Positions 44,944-52,764 of a stretch of DNA of 64,000 nucleotides are shown here, one piece after another. The stretch lies in contig NZ_CP073078.1 of NCBI RefSeq assembly GCF_018135625.1, positions 5,364,501-5,428,500 on the forward strand, read 5' to 3'. Numbering within the stretch: the first letter of the stretch is position 1; each line of letters opens with the position of its first letter. The translations under genes and the position numbers were made by a program. The notes under the pieces were generated by a model. The model ran no database searches and was not told the DNA's origin. It saw nothing but the letters and a program-made list of their open reading frames with translations. This DNA comes from Phenylobacterium montanum. Its GTDB lineage: Bacteria > Pseudomonadota > Alphaproteobacteria > Caulobacterales > Caulobacteraceae.

Positions 44944-45851
44944 CACGCGGCCTCCGCCTTTTTGCGGCCGCGCGAGACGATCGCCTGCACGGCGATGGCG
45001 ACGAAGGTCATGTACATCAGCATGAACGAGAGGGCCGAGCCGAACGGCCAGTTGTTGGCGGTCTTGAACTGCCGCTCGATGACGTTGGCGATCATCATGC
45101 TCTCCGGGCCGCCCAGCAGGTCCGGGGTCAGGTAGGCGCCGATCGAGGGGATCAGGGTGACGATGATCCCGGAGATGATCCCTGGCGTCGCCAACGGGAT
45201 GACCACGCGGCGGAAGGTGGTGAACTGGCCGGCGCCGAGGTCGAGGCTGGCTTCCAAGAGCGAGCGGTCCAGCCGGTCCAGCGCCGCATAGAGCGGCAGC
45301 ACCATGAAGGGCAGCTGCACATAGACGAGGCCGAACACCACGGCGAAATTGTTGTGCAGCAGCTCCAGCGGGTGGAACGGCGCCAGCGGATGGCCGGCCA
45401 GCGCGGTCAACTGGCTGAGGTGGTTCCAGAAGAAGGCCAGGGTGAAGTTGATGTAACCCTCAGTCCGCAGGACCGCCATCAGCGCATAGGTGCGGATCAG
45501 AAGGTTGGTCCAGAACGGCAGCATGATCAGAAGCAGCAGCCAGGCCTTGGTCTTCTCAGAGGCGAAGGTGATGGCGATCGCCACCGGAAAGCCGATCACC
45601 AGGCACAGAAGGGTGGTGAGGGCCGCGAACCAGAACGACTTGACGATGATGCCCAGATAGAGCGGGTTCAGCGCGTGGCCGTAGTTGGAGAAGGTCCCGT
45701 TGATGGCGATGTGCACCAGGTCGGTGTTCTCGCCGAAGCTGTAGGTCCAGATGATCGCCAGCGGGATCAGGAAGAAGGCCAGCAGCCAGAAGGTCGGCGG
45801 CCCGCCCACCGCGGCGAACACGCCCTTGGCGCGTTTCCAGTGCTCATCCAT
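44943..45851 (-). CDS. potH: Polyamine ABC transporter permease, PotB/PotH type
   Basis: A 302-residue inner-membrane permease with six helices. The EAA loop SLLEASLDLGAGQFTTFRRVVIPLATPG is clear, and YLTPDLLGGPESMMIANVIERQF is typical of PotB/PotH. It begins MDEHWKRAK, 63 bases downstream of the binding-protein gene. It is translationally coupled with potI. Confidence 0.92.
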   Translation of the reverse strand: MDEHWKRAKGVFAAVGGPPTFWLLAFFLIPLAIIWTYSFGENTDLVHIAINGTFSNYGHALNPLYLGIIVKSFWFAALTTLLCLVIGFPVAIAITFASEKTKAWLLLLIMLPFWTNLLIRTYALMAVLRTEGYINFTLAFFWNHLSQLTALAGHPLAPFHPLELLHNNFAVVFGLVYVQLPFMVLPLYAALDRLDRSLLEASLDLGAGQFTTFRRVVIPLATPGIISGIIVTLIPSIGAYLTPDLLGGPESMMIANVIERQFKTANNWPFGSALSFMLMYMTFVAIAVQAIVSRGRKKAEAA

Positions 45852-45914
45852 GGGCGGCGCTCCCTTCTCCGAGAGAAGAGGGGGCCTGCGCCAGTGGCGG
45901 GATGCAGCGCGCCC

Positions 45915-47012
45915 TCATGCCGCAAAGATCCGCGTCAAAGTCTCGTCGAACAGGCGTGAGCGCTGCAGGCCCTCGAATTCGGTGTATTCGCAGTGCGCCA
46001 TCACTTCGGGCGGCGGGTAGATCGCTTTGTTCTCGCGATAGCTTGCCGGCATCAGGGCCAGGGCCGCGGCGTTCGGCGTGGGATACTTGATGGTGTTGTA
46101 GATCGCGGCGCCGTTCTTGGCGTCGAGGATGAAGTTGATGAACTGGTGGGCGTTGTCGGGGCGCGGCGCGCCTTTGGGAATGCACAGGCAGTCCGAGTTC
46201 AGGATCGAGCCTTCCTTCGGCACCACGAAGTCCAGGTCCGGGTCTTCCTGCATCACCTGGGCGATGTCGCCGTTGTACTCCATGACGATGTCGATCTCGC
46301 CCGAGAGCAAGAGGTCCTGGCCCTCATCGTTGTGGAAGATTTTGATGTTCGGCTTCTGCTTGATGTACATGCGCGCGATCTGGTCGAGCACCTCGGGCGA
46401 AATGTTGTGGATCGAGTGGCCCAGATATTTGGCGCCCAGGCCCATCAGGTCGTCGGCTTCCGAGAACAGGCCGATCCGGCCCTTGTACTGGTCGCTGTCC
46501 ATCAACCACTTCCAGCTGTCGGGCACGCCGCCGGTCATCTTGGACTTTCGGTAGCCGACGCCCAGCACCAGCCAGGTATAGGGCATCGACCACCGGCGGC
46601 CGGGATCGAAGGCGGGATTCTGGAATTGCGGCAGAAGGTTCTTGTGGTTGGGGATCTTGTCCAGATCCAGCGGCATCAGCATGTCCGAGATCTTCAGCCG
46701 CGTAACGAACTGGTCCGACGGCACGATCACGTCGAAGCCCGGATTGCCGGCGCGCAGCTTTGAGAACAGTTCGTCGTTGGTGGCGAACAGGCTCATATGC
46801 ACGTCGATCCCCGTGGCCCGCTTGAAGTCCGACAGGGTCGTCTTTGGGGTATAGGTGTCCCAGTTGTAGAGGTTGAGCCGTTGCTCCTCGCCGTTCTTGC
46901 CGATCGGATAGGTGTCGGCGCAGCCTTCCATGGCGCCGAAGCTGATCCCGGCCGCGGCTGCGCCCAGGCCCGCCAGCAGCGAGCGGCGCGTAGATGAGAA
47001 GCGTCTGGCCAT
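45915..47012 (-). CDS. potF: Periplasmic putrescine/spermidine-binding protein
   Basis: A 365-residue solute-binding protein. The N-terminus STRRSLLAGLGAAAAGISFG has a twin-arginine-like signal, unusual for this family, where a Sec signal is more common. The mature part begins LNLYNWDTYTPKTTLSDF, the PotD/PotF hallmark, and includes FDVIVPSDQFVTRL and DIVMEYNGDIAQV. It delivers polyamines to PotGHI. It lies ten bases after puuA. Confidence 0.92.
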   Translation of the reverse strand: MARRFSSTRRSLLAGLGAAAAGISFGAMEGCADTYPIGKNGEEQRLNLYNWDTYTPKTTLSDFKRATGIDVHMSLFATNDELFSKLRAGNPGFDVIVPSDQFVTRLKISDMLMPLDLDKIPNHKNLLPQFQNPAFDPGRRWSMPYTWLVLGVGYRKSKMTGGVPDSWKWLMDSDQYKGRIGLFSEADDLMGLGAKYLGHSIHNISPEVLDQIARMYIKQKPNIKIFHNDEGQDLLLSGEIDIVMEYNGDIAQVMQEDPDLDFVVPKEGSILNSDCLCIPKGAPRPDNAHQFINFILDAKNGAAIYNTIKYPTPNAAALALMPASYRENKAIYPPPEVMAHCEYTEFEGLQRSRLFDETLTRIFAA

Positions 47013-47022
47013 CAGCGCCCCC

Positions 47023-48414
47023 TCAGACGTTCTTCAAGTACCAGTCGTAGTCCAGCGCCGGCACCTCGGCGAAGAAGCGGTCCTGCTCGGTGCGCTTGAC
47101 CTTGCAGAACATCTCCACGAACCGGTCGCCGAGGTAGTCGCGCAGCACGGCCGAGCGGTCGAAGGCCTCGACCGCGGCGAACCAGTTGGCCGGCAGGCGC
47201 AGGTCCATCTTGGCCGCCGCCTCGTAGCCGTCGCCGACCACCGGCGGGCCGGGGTCGATCTGGTTCTTCAGGCCGTGGTGCACGCCGGCCAGAAGGGCCG
47301 CCAGCGCCAGATAGGGGTTGGCGTCGGCGCCCGCGACCCGGTGCTCGATATGCCGGCCCTTGGGCGGACCCGCCGGCACCCGCAGCGAGACGGTGCGGTT
47401 GTTCACCCCCCAGGTCGGCGCCACCGGCGCATAGGAGTTGGCGCGGAAGCGGCGGAACGAGTTGGCGTTGGGGGCGAAGATCGCCATGGCCTCGCCGAGC
47501 GTCGCCTTCATCCCGCCGACGGCGTGGCGCAGGGGCGGCTCGCCCTCGGGCTTCTCGCTGGCGAAGATGTTGTTGCCCTTGGCGTCGTTGACGCTGACGT
47601 GCAGGTGCAGGCCGCTGCCGGCGCGTTCGGCGAAGGGCTTGGCCATGAAGGTGGCCTCGCAGCCGTTGCGCACCGCCACACCCTTGGCGATGCGCTTGTA
47701 CATCAGGGCCTCGTCGGCGGCTCTGAGGGCGTCGGGGCCGTGCTTCAGGGTCAGCTCGACCTGGCCGGGGGCGTATTCCGAGATGGCCCCCTCCAGCGGC
47801 ACGCCCTGGATGTCGGCGCAGGTCCACAGGTCACGGAAAAAGTTGGCGAAATCCTCGATCTCGCGCAGGCCATAGACCCCGTGCAGCGACGGGCGCTCGC
47901 CGGTGACCGGCGAGGCCGCCAGCTCGATGCCGCCGGCCTCGGTGCGCATGGGATCGACTAGGTAATATTCGATCTCGCAGGCCACCACAGGGGTCAGGCC
48001 ATCGTCGGCGAAGCGCTGCAGCACCCGGCGCAGCACGTGGCGCGGGTCGATGTCGTTGGGCGTGCCGTCCAGCTCGTAGAGCGAGGTCAGGACCTGGGCG
48101 GTGTCGTCGCCCAGCCAGGGCGCGCGCACCAGGGTGCCGGGCGCCGGCTTGGCCAGGCGGTCGGCGTCGCCATCGGCCCAGACCAGGCCCGTGTCCTCGC
48201 AGTCCTGGCCGGTGACGTCGCAGACCAGGATCGAGCCCGGCAGGAAGCGGCCATATTCATAGACCGCCATGATCTCGTGCCGGCGCAGGCGCTTGCCGCG
48301 GGGCACGCCGGAGAGGGCGGTGAAGATCACCTCGAAGAACTGCACATCCGGATTGGCGTCCAGGAAGGCCTTGCATTCGGCGGGATCGGCGATGGGGTGC
48401 GAAAGGGCGGTCAA
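47023..48414 (-). CDS. puuA: Gamma-glutamylputrescine synthetase, glutamine-synthetase fold
   Basis: A 463-residue member of the glutamine synthetase superfamily. It differs from GlnA in this window and contains EIEYYLVDP, then TFMAKPFAERAGSGLHLHVSV and RVPAGPPKGRHIEHRVAGADANPYLALAALL. Such enzymes ligate glutamate to putrescine, the first step of the Puu pathway. It has no adenylylation tyrosine loop like NLYDLPP. The best start is TTG at 48414, six bases after puuC, with AGGTAAG just upstream. Confidence 0.88.
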   Translation of the reverse strand: MTALSHPIADPAECKAFLDANPDVQFFEVIFTALSGVPRGKRLRRHEIMAVYEYGRFLPGSILVCDVTGQDCEDTGLVWADGDADRLAKPAPGTLVRAPWLGDDTAQVLTSLYELDGTPNDIDPRHVLRRVLQRFADDGLTPVVACEIEYYLVDPMRTEAGGIELAASPVTGERPSLHGVYGLREIEDFANFFRDLWTCADIQGVPLEGAISEYAPGQVELTLKHGPDALRAADEALMYKRIAKGVAVRNGCEATFMAKPFAERAGSGLHLHVSVNDAKGNNIFASEKPEGEPPLRHAVGGMKATLGEAMAIFAPNANSFRRFRANSYAPVAPTWGVNNRTVSLRVPAGPPKGRHIEHRVAGADANPYLALAALLAGVHHGLKNQIDPGPPVVGDGYEAAAKMDLRLPANWFAAVEAFDRSAVLRDYLGDRFVEMFCKVKRTEQDRFFAEVPALDYDWYLKNV

Positions 48415-48420
48415 GATGGC

Positions 48421-49920
48421 TTACCTGAGAGTGATCGAGATGGCCTTGAGGTCGGCGTATTTGTGCAGGGCGTGCAGGCTGCGGTCACGTCCAAATCCGG
48501 ACTGCTTGAAGCCGCCGAAGGGCATGGTGATGTCGCAGGCGTCCCAGCCGTTGACCCAGACCAGGCCTGCGCGGAGCTTCTTGGCCGCCTTGTGCCCGAG
48601 GCTGAGGTCCGAGGTCCACAGGCCCGCGGCCAGGCCAAAGACCGTGTCGTTGGCGAGCGCGATGGCCTGGTCGGGCGTGTCGAACGAGAGCACGCCCAGG
48701 ACCGGGCCGAACACCTCTTCCCGCGCCAGGGTCGAGCCGGGATTGAGCCCGTCGAAGATGGTCGGCTGGACATAGTAGCCGCCGGTCTCGAGGCGGGTGC
48801 GGCCGCCGCCGATCTTCAGTTCGCCGCCCTCGGCCTCCGCGGTCGCGATGTAGCGCAGGGCGGTGGCCATCTGACGCTCGCTGATCATGGCCCCGAAGCG
48901 GGTTTCGGGATCCAAGGGGTCGCCCACGGCTATGCCGGCGGCGATCTCGACCACGCGGGCCACGAAGGCGTCCTTGACGTCCTTCTGCACCAGGAGGCGC
49001 GAGGCGGCGGTGCAGACCTCTCCCTGGTTATAGAACACGCCCCAGGCGGCGGCCTGGGCGGCGGCTTCGAAGTCGGGGCAGTCGGCGAACACGATCTGGG
49101 GCGACTTCCCGCCCAGCTCCAGGCTGACCCGTTTCAGGTTGCTCTCGCCGGCATAGACCATCAGCTGGCGCCCGACCGGGCCCGAGCCGGTGAAGGCGAC
49201 CATGTCGACATCCATGTGCCGGCCGATCGCCTGGCCGGCGACAGCGCCCAGGCCAGGGACCACGTTCAGCACGCCCGCCGGCAGGCCGGCCTCCAGGGCC
49301 AGTTCGCCGAGGCGAATGGCGGTCATCGGCGACTGTTCGGCCGGCTTCAGCACCACCGAATTGCCCATGGCCAGGGCCGGGGCGACCTTCCACATGGCCA
49401 TGTGCAGCGGGAAGTTCCACGGCACGATGGCCCCGATCACGCCCAGGGGCTCGTGCACGGCCATGGAGATGCGATCGGCGGGCGAGGGGCCGACCTCGCC
49501 ATAGACCTTGTCCAGGGCCTCGGCGTAGTAGCGGGTGGTGCCGATGGCCAACGGGATGTCGACATTGGCCGCGTCGTGCAGCGGCTTGCCGGTGTCGAGG
49601 CTTTCCAAGAGTGCCAGTTCGTCTGCGTGGGCCGCCATCAGGTCGGCCAGGCGGTGCAGCACCGCCTTCTTCGCCCTGGGTCCCTGGCCGCGCCAACGCT
49701 CGTCCTCGAAGGCGCGGCGGGCGGCGGCGACCGCGCGGTCCACGTCGGCGCCGTCGCAGGCCGCGACCTGGTTCAGAAGCTTGCCGTCGCGGGGGCCGGG
49801 ATTGTCGAAGGTGGCGCCCGACAGGGCGTCCACGCAGGCGCCGTCGATCACCGCCTGATTCGGCAGGGACAGCGCGGCGGCGCGTCGCTCCAGGTCGCGA
49901 AGGGTGGTGTTCAGCAGCAT
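48421..49920 (-). CDS. puuC: Aldehyde dehydrogenase, gamma-glutamyl-aminobutyraldehyde type
   Basis: A 499-residue aldehyde dehydrogenase with IVPWNFPLHMAMWK (Asn169), Lys192, Glu268 in SLELGGKSPQIVF and Cys303 in NQGEVCTAASRLL, all typical of the PuuC/betaine-aldehyde group. It oxidises the aldehyde made by PuuB. It is the first gene of the polyamine operon, with the control region and two GTGATCAC sites upstream. The ATG at 49920 is preferred over an in-frame TTG 51 bases earlier. Confidence 0.9.
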   Translation of the reverse strand: MLLNTTLRDLERRAAALSLPNQAVIDGACVDALSGATFDNPGPRDGKLLNQVAACDGADVDRAVAAARRAFEDERWRGQGPRAKKAVLHRLADLMAAHADELALLESLDTGKPLHDAANVDIPLAIGTTRYYAEALDKVYGEVGPSPADRISMAVHEPLGVIGAIVPWNFPLHMAMWKVAPALAMGNSVVLKPAEQSPMTAIRLGELALEAGLPAGVLNVVPGLGAVAGQAIGRHMDVDMVAFTGSGPVGRQLMVYAGESNLKRVSLELGGKSPQIVFADCPDFEAAAQAAAWGVFYNQGEVCTAASRLLVQKDVKDAFVARVVEIAAGIAVGDPLDPETRFGAMISERQMATALRYIATAEAEGGELKIGGGRTRLETGGYYVQPTIFDGLNPGSTLAREEVFGPVLGVLSFDTPDQAIALANDTVFGLAAGLWTSDLSLGHKAAKKLRAGLVWVNGWDACDITMPFGGFKQSGFGRDRSLHALHKYADLKAISITLR

Positions 49921-49933
49921 TCCCGTCCCCAAA

Positions 49934-49944
49934 CTGTGATCACT
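49934..49944. promoter_or_regulatory. Operator candidate, copy 1
   Basis: CTGTGATCACT, with the eight-base palindrome GTGATCAC at 49936-49943, lies 14 bases before the puuC ATG on the leftward transcript. It is identical over 11 bases to the word at 50047-50057. Confidence 0.55.
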
Positions 49945-50046
49945 TGTTGGCGGAAAGGGCGGCGGAGTCAAGACGGCGGCCCGCCTCAGTAGCTTGGCAG
50001 CCCGCAGAATGGGCTGTGCGCCGGGCGCAGCGCCTCAACCTCTAAT

Positions 50047-50075
50047 CTGTGATCACTAAAATAGCGCCGTATTTT
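50047..50075. promoter_or_regulatory. Operator candidate, copy 2, with adjacent palindrome
   Basis: CTGTGATCACT at 50047-50057 is followed directly by AAAATA (50058-50063), six bases, and TATTTT (50070-50075), a second perfect inverted repeat. The distance between the two GTGATCAC centres is 113 bp, close to a whole number of helical turns. Confidence 0.55.
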
Positions 50076-50122
50076 CAGCGGGCGTGCAGTCTCGGCTCGC
50101 GCCTGCGACGCATTCGCAGCAC

Positions 50123-50137
50123 ATAGAAACCCTCTAT
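50123..50137. promoter_or_regulatory. ATAG-N7-CTAT element upstream of rubrerythrin
   Basis: ATAG at 50123-50126 and CTAT at 50134-50137 are spaced by seven bases, the core spacing of OxyR sites. A further CTAT lies at 50152 but not at the expected phase. It is 117 bases before the rubrerythrin ATG. Confidence 0.35.
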
Positions 50138-50253
50138 CCAAAGGCAAAATTCTATCAATTGGACCGCTGTTCGGCGGCGGGCCTAAAACCGATTCCGCCA
50201 GTTCCGACGGCGGCTTTCGCCTGTCCGGCGGCCGCATCATTTGGGAGACGACC

Positions 50254-50667
50254 ATGAGCCTCGCCACCAGCAAGACCCTCGATAATCTGAAGGCCGCCTT
50301 CGCCGGCGAAAGCCAGGCCAACCGCCGCTACCTCTACTTCGCGCAAAAGGCCGACATCGAAGGCTACAACGACGTCGCCGCCGTGTTCCGCTCGACCGCG
50401 GAAGGCGAGACCGGCCACGCCCACGGCCACCTGGAATTCATGGAAGCCGTCGGCGACCCCGCCACCGGCCTGCCGATCGGCGCCACCGACGCCAACCTCA
50501 AGGCCGCCATCGCCGGCGAGACCCACGAATATACCGACATGTACCCCGGCATGGCCCGCACCGCCCGCGAGGAAGGCTTCGACGAGATCGCCGACTGGTT
50601 CGAGACCCTGGCCAAGGCCGAAAAGTCCCACGCCGGCCGCTTCCAGCGGGCGCTGGACGCGCTTTGA
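50254..50667 (+). CDS. Rubrerythrin-type diiron protein without rubredoxin domain
   Basis: A 137-residue four-helix diiron protein: [19 protein letters not shown] (first Glu), [15 protein letters not shown] (second motif), [14 protein letters not shown] (third) and [12 protein letters not shown] (fourth), together the full set of metal ligands. The usual C-terminal rubredoxin domain with CxxC pairs is missing, so an external electron donor is needed. Rubrerythrins reduce hydrogen peroxide. A GGGAGACG ribosome binding site precedes the ATG. The next two genes supply a probable Fe-S partner. Confidence 0.92.
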   Translation: MSLATSKTLDNLKAAFAGESQANRRYLYFAQKADIEGYNDVAAVFRSTAEGETGHAHGHLEFMEAVGDPATGLPIGATDANLKAAIAGETHEYTDMYPGMARTAREEGFDEIADWFETLAKAEKSHAGRFQRALDAL

Positions 50668-50676
50668 TCGCCGAAA

Positions 50677-50796
50677 CCCCCTCCCCCTTGCGGGGAGGGG
50701 GCAGGGGGCGGGGGTGAGGCGCCGAACCTGCCGGTCCGAACCCAGACTCCTGAACTGACACCCCCACCCCAACCCCTCCCCGCAAGGGGGAGGGGC
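50677..50796. repeat. Long C/G-tract palindrome
   Basis: A hairpin CCCCTCCCCC-TTGC-GGGGAGGGG near 50679-50701 and its near mirror near 50773-50795 (CCCCTCCCC-GCAA-GGGGGAGGGG) bracket a centre with GGGCGGGGGTG and CACCCCCACCCC arms. The whole of about 120 bases can fold on itself. It lies between rubrerythrin and the Fe-S gene and contains no promoter-like sequence. Confidence 0.8.
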
Positions 50797-50807
50797 TCGA
50801 GGTTCAA

Positions 50808-52166
50808 ATGCCCGAAACTCCGCCCGCCGCCCGCGAAGGCAGCCTGGACGCCCCGTTCCGCCATCCGCTGAACTGGCGCGACGAGAGCTTCTATGACCTC
50901 GCCGCCATCGAGCACGAGATGGAGCGGGTGTTCGACATCTGTCACGGCTGCCGGCGCTGCTTCAATCTGTGCGACAGCTTCCCCAAGCTGTTCGACATGG
51001 TCGACGAGAGTCCGACCGGCGAGCTCGATGGGGTGGCCAAGAGCGAATACGGCAAGGTCGCCGACGCCTGCACGCTCTGCGACATGTGCTTCATGACCAA
51101 GTGCCCCTATGTCCCGCCGCACAGCTTCGACGTGGACTTCCCGCACCTGATCCTTCGCCACCGGGCGGCGCAGCGGCGCGCCAAGGGCGGCGACTTCGTG
51201 CGCGAGCAGCTGGGCGAGACCGATCGCAACGGCAAGCTGGCCAAGCCGGTGGCGGGCCTCGCCAACTGGGCGACGGACGTCAAGAACAAGCCGGTCCGCG
51301 GCCTGATGCAGGCGGTGGCGCATATCGACGCTGAAGCCGAGCTGCCCAAGTACCATTCCAAGACTGCGACCGACCGGCTGAAGACCCCGCCGAAGGCCGA
51401 TCCCGCCGGCCCCGCTGCCGGGCGCAAGGTGGCGCTCTATGCGACCTGCTTCGTCGACTACAACGCTCCCGACACTGCGACCGCCGCCGCCGAGGTGCTG
51501 GCGCGCCAGGGCGTCGAGGTCAGGGCGGTCTATCCCGAATGCTGCGGCATGCCCCAGCTGGAGGCCGGCGACCTGAAGGACGTGGCCGGTCGGGCCGAAC
51601 GGGTCGCCGCCGTCTTTGGTCCCCTGATCGACCAGGGCTACGAGGTTGTGGCCCTGACCGCCAGCTGCGGCCTGATGATGAAGTTCGAATGGCCGCTGCT
51701 GCTGCCGGAGAGCGAGCCGGTGAAGAAGCTGGCGGCCGCCACCCGCGACATCAGCCAGTACGTGGTCGAGCTCTCAAAGTCGGTGGGCCTGGCTCCTGGC
51801 CTCAAGCCGATCGAGGGCGGGGTGACCGTGCATCACGCCTGCCACGCCCGGGCCCAGAACATGGGCGCCAAGTCGGCCGAGATGCTGAAGCTGATCCCCG
51901 ACACCCGCGTCGAACTGGTCGAGCGCTGCTCCGGCCACGGCGGCACCTTCGGGGTGATGCAGGAGACCCGCCCGATGGCGGTCAAGGTCGGCAAGCCGGC
52001 CGCCCGCCAGGTGGCGCAGAAGAAGACCGAGACCCTATGCTCGGACTGCCCTTTGGCCTGCAAGCATCTCGGCCAGCTTTTGGTCGCCGAACTGCCGGCC
52101 GGCGCCGCCCAGCCGGTCCAAGCGCATCCGATCGAGATCCTCGCCCGTTCCTATGCCGGAGCCTGA
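50808..52166 (+). CDS. Heterodisulfide-reductase-related Fe-S protein
   Basis: A 452-residue protein. Two N-terminal ferredoxin-like clusters are set by Cys45, 48, 51, 55 ([12 protein letters not shown]) and Cys88, 91, 94, 99 ([13 protein letters not shown]). Cysteine-rich CCG-like domains follow: [14 protein letters not shown] and [13 protein letters not shown], then [11 protein letters not shown] and SDCPLACK. This is the HdrD/GlpC-like family of electron carriers. Position between a rubrerythrin lacking rubredoxin and DUF3501 suggests it feeds electrons to the diiron protein, which is inference. Confidence 0.88.
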   Translation: MPETPPAAREGSLDAPFRHPLNWRDESFYDLAAIEHEMERVFDICHGCRRCFNLCDSFPKLFDMVDESPTGELDGVAKSEYGKVADACTLCDMCFMTKCPYVPPHSFDVDFPHLILRHRAAQRRAKGGDFVREQLGETDRNGKLAKPVAGLANWATDVKNKPVRGLMQAVAHIDAEAELPKYHSKTATDRLKTPPKADPAGPAAGRKVALYATCFVDYNAPDTATAAAEVLARQGVEVRAVYPECCGMPQLEAGDLKDVAGRAERVAAVFGPLIDQGYEVVALTASCGLMMKFEWPLLLPESEPVKKLAAATRDISQYVVELSKSVGLAPGLKPIEGGVTVHHACHARAQNMGAKSAEMLKLIPDTRVELVERCSGHGGTFGVMQETRPMAVKVGKPAARQVAQKKTETLCSDCPLACKHLGQLLVAELPAGAAQPVQAHPIEILARSYAGA

Positions 52167-52170
52167 CCTC

Positions 52171-52764
52171 ATGCCCGCCGCCCAGCGCCAGATCACCCGC
52201 GCCGACATCCTGCCCGACGCCGACTTCGCCAAGGTGCGCAAGGAGCGCCGCGCGTCGCTGCTGCCCGTCAAGCGGCTGCGCCGCGTGGAGCTTGGCCCCG
52301 TCTGCACCTTCTATTTCGAGACCTTCGAGACCATGCTGTTCCAGGTCCAGGAGATGCTGCTGGTCGAAAAGGGCGGCGAGGCCCAGATCGCTGACGAGCT
52401 TTCGGCCTACAACCCCTTGATCCCGCAGGGGGACGAGCTGGTGGCCACGGTGATGTTCGAAATCGAGGACGAGCGACGCCGCGCCGCCCTGCTGGCCCGG
52501 CTCGGCGGGGCCGAGGACAGCTTCTTCATCCAGATCGGCGCTGACAAGGTCATGGGCGTTCCCGAAGGCGACATCGAGCGCACGCGCGAGGACGGCAAGA
52601 CCTCCTCGGTCCACTTCCTGCATTTTTCGCTGACCGAAGCCCAGAAGGCCAAGTTCCGCGACCCGACGACCGCCATCCTGGTCGGCTGCGACCACGAGCA
52701 CTACGCGCACATGGCTGCCCTCAGCCCGGCCGCCCGCGCCGAGCTGAGCAAGGATTTCGCTTAA
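52171..52764 (+). CDS. DUF3501 protein
   Basis: A 197-residue cytosolic protein with the conserved start RQITRADILPDADFAKVRKERRASLLPVKRLRRVELGP, then FYFETFETMLFQVQEMLLVEKGG and a C-terminal VLVGCDHEHYAHMAAL-like region. The function is unknown; the gene regularly accompanies rubrerythrin and Hdr-like Fe-S genes. The ATG at 52171 is preferred to one at 52153 because GGAG lies just upstream and the gap to the previous stop is four bases. The stop codon shares bases with the stop of the convergent kinase gene. Confidence 0.85.
   Translation: MPAAQRQITRADILPDADFAKVRKERRASLLPVKRLRRVELGPVCTFYFETFETMLFQVQEMLLVEKGGEAQIADELSAYNPLIPQGDELVATVMFEIEDERRRAALLARLGGAEDSFFIQIGADKVMGVPEGDIERTREDGKTSSVHFLHFSLTEAQKAKFRDPTTAILVGCDHEHYAHMAALSPAARAELSKDFA

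Larger units (their letters stand above)
49921..50253. other. Shared control region of the polyamine and rubrerythrin operons
   Basis: These 333 bases separate divergent starts at 49920 and 50254. Low GC around 50040-50160 marks promoters. Contained elements are two CTGTGATCACT words (49934-49944 and 50047-50057), an AAAATA-N6-TATTTT palindrome next to the second, and ATAG-N7-CTAT at 50123-50137. No open frame is credible. Confidence 0.7.
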
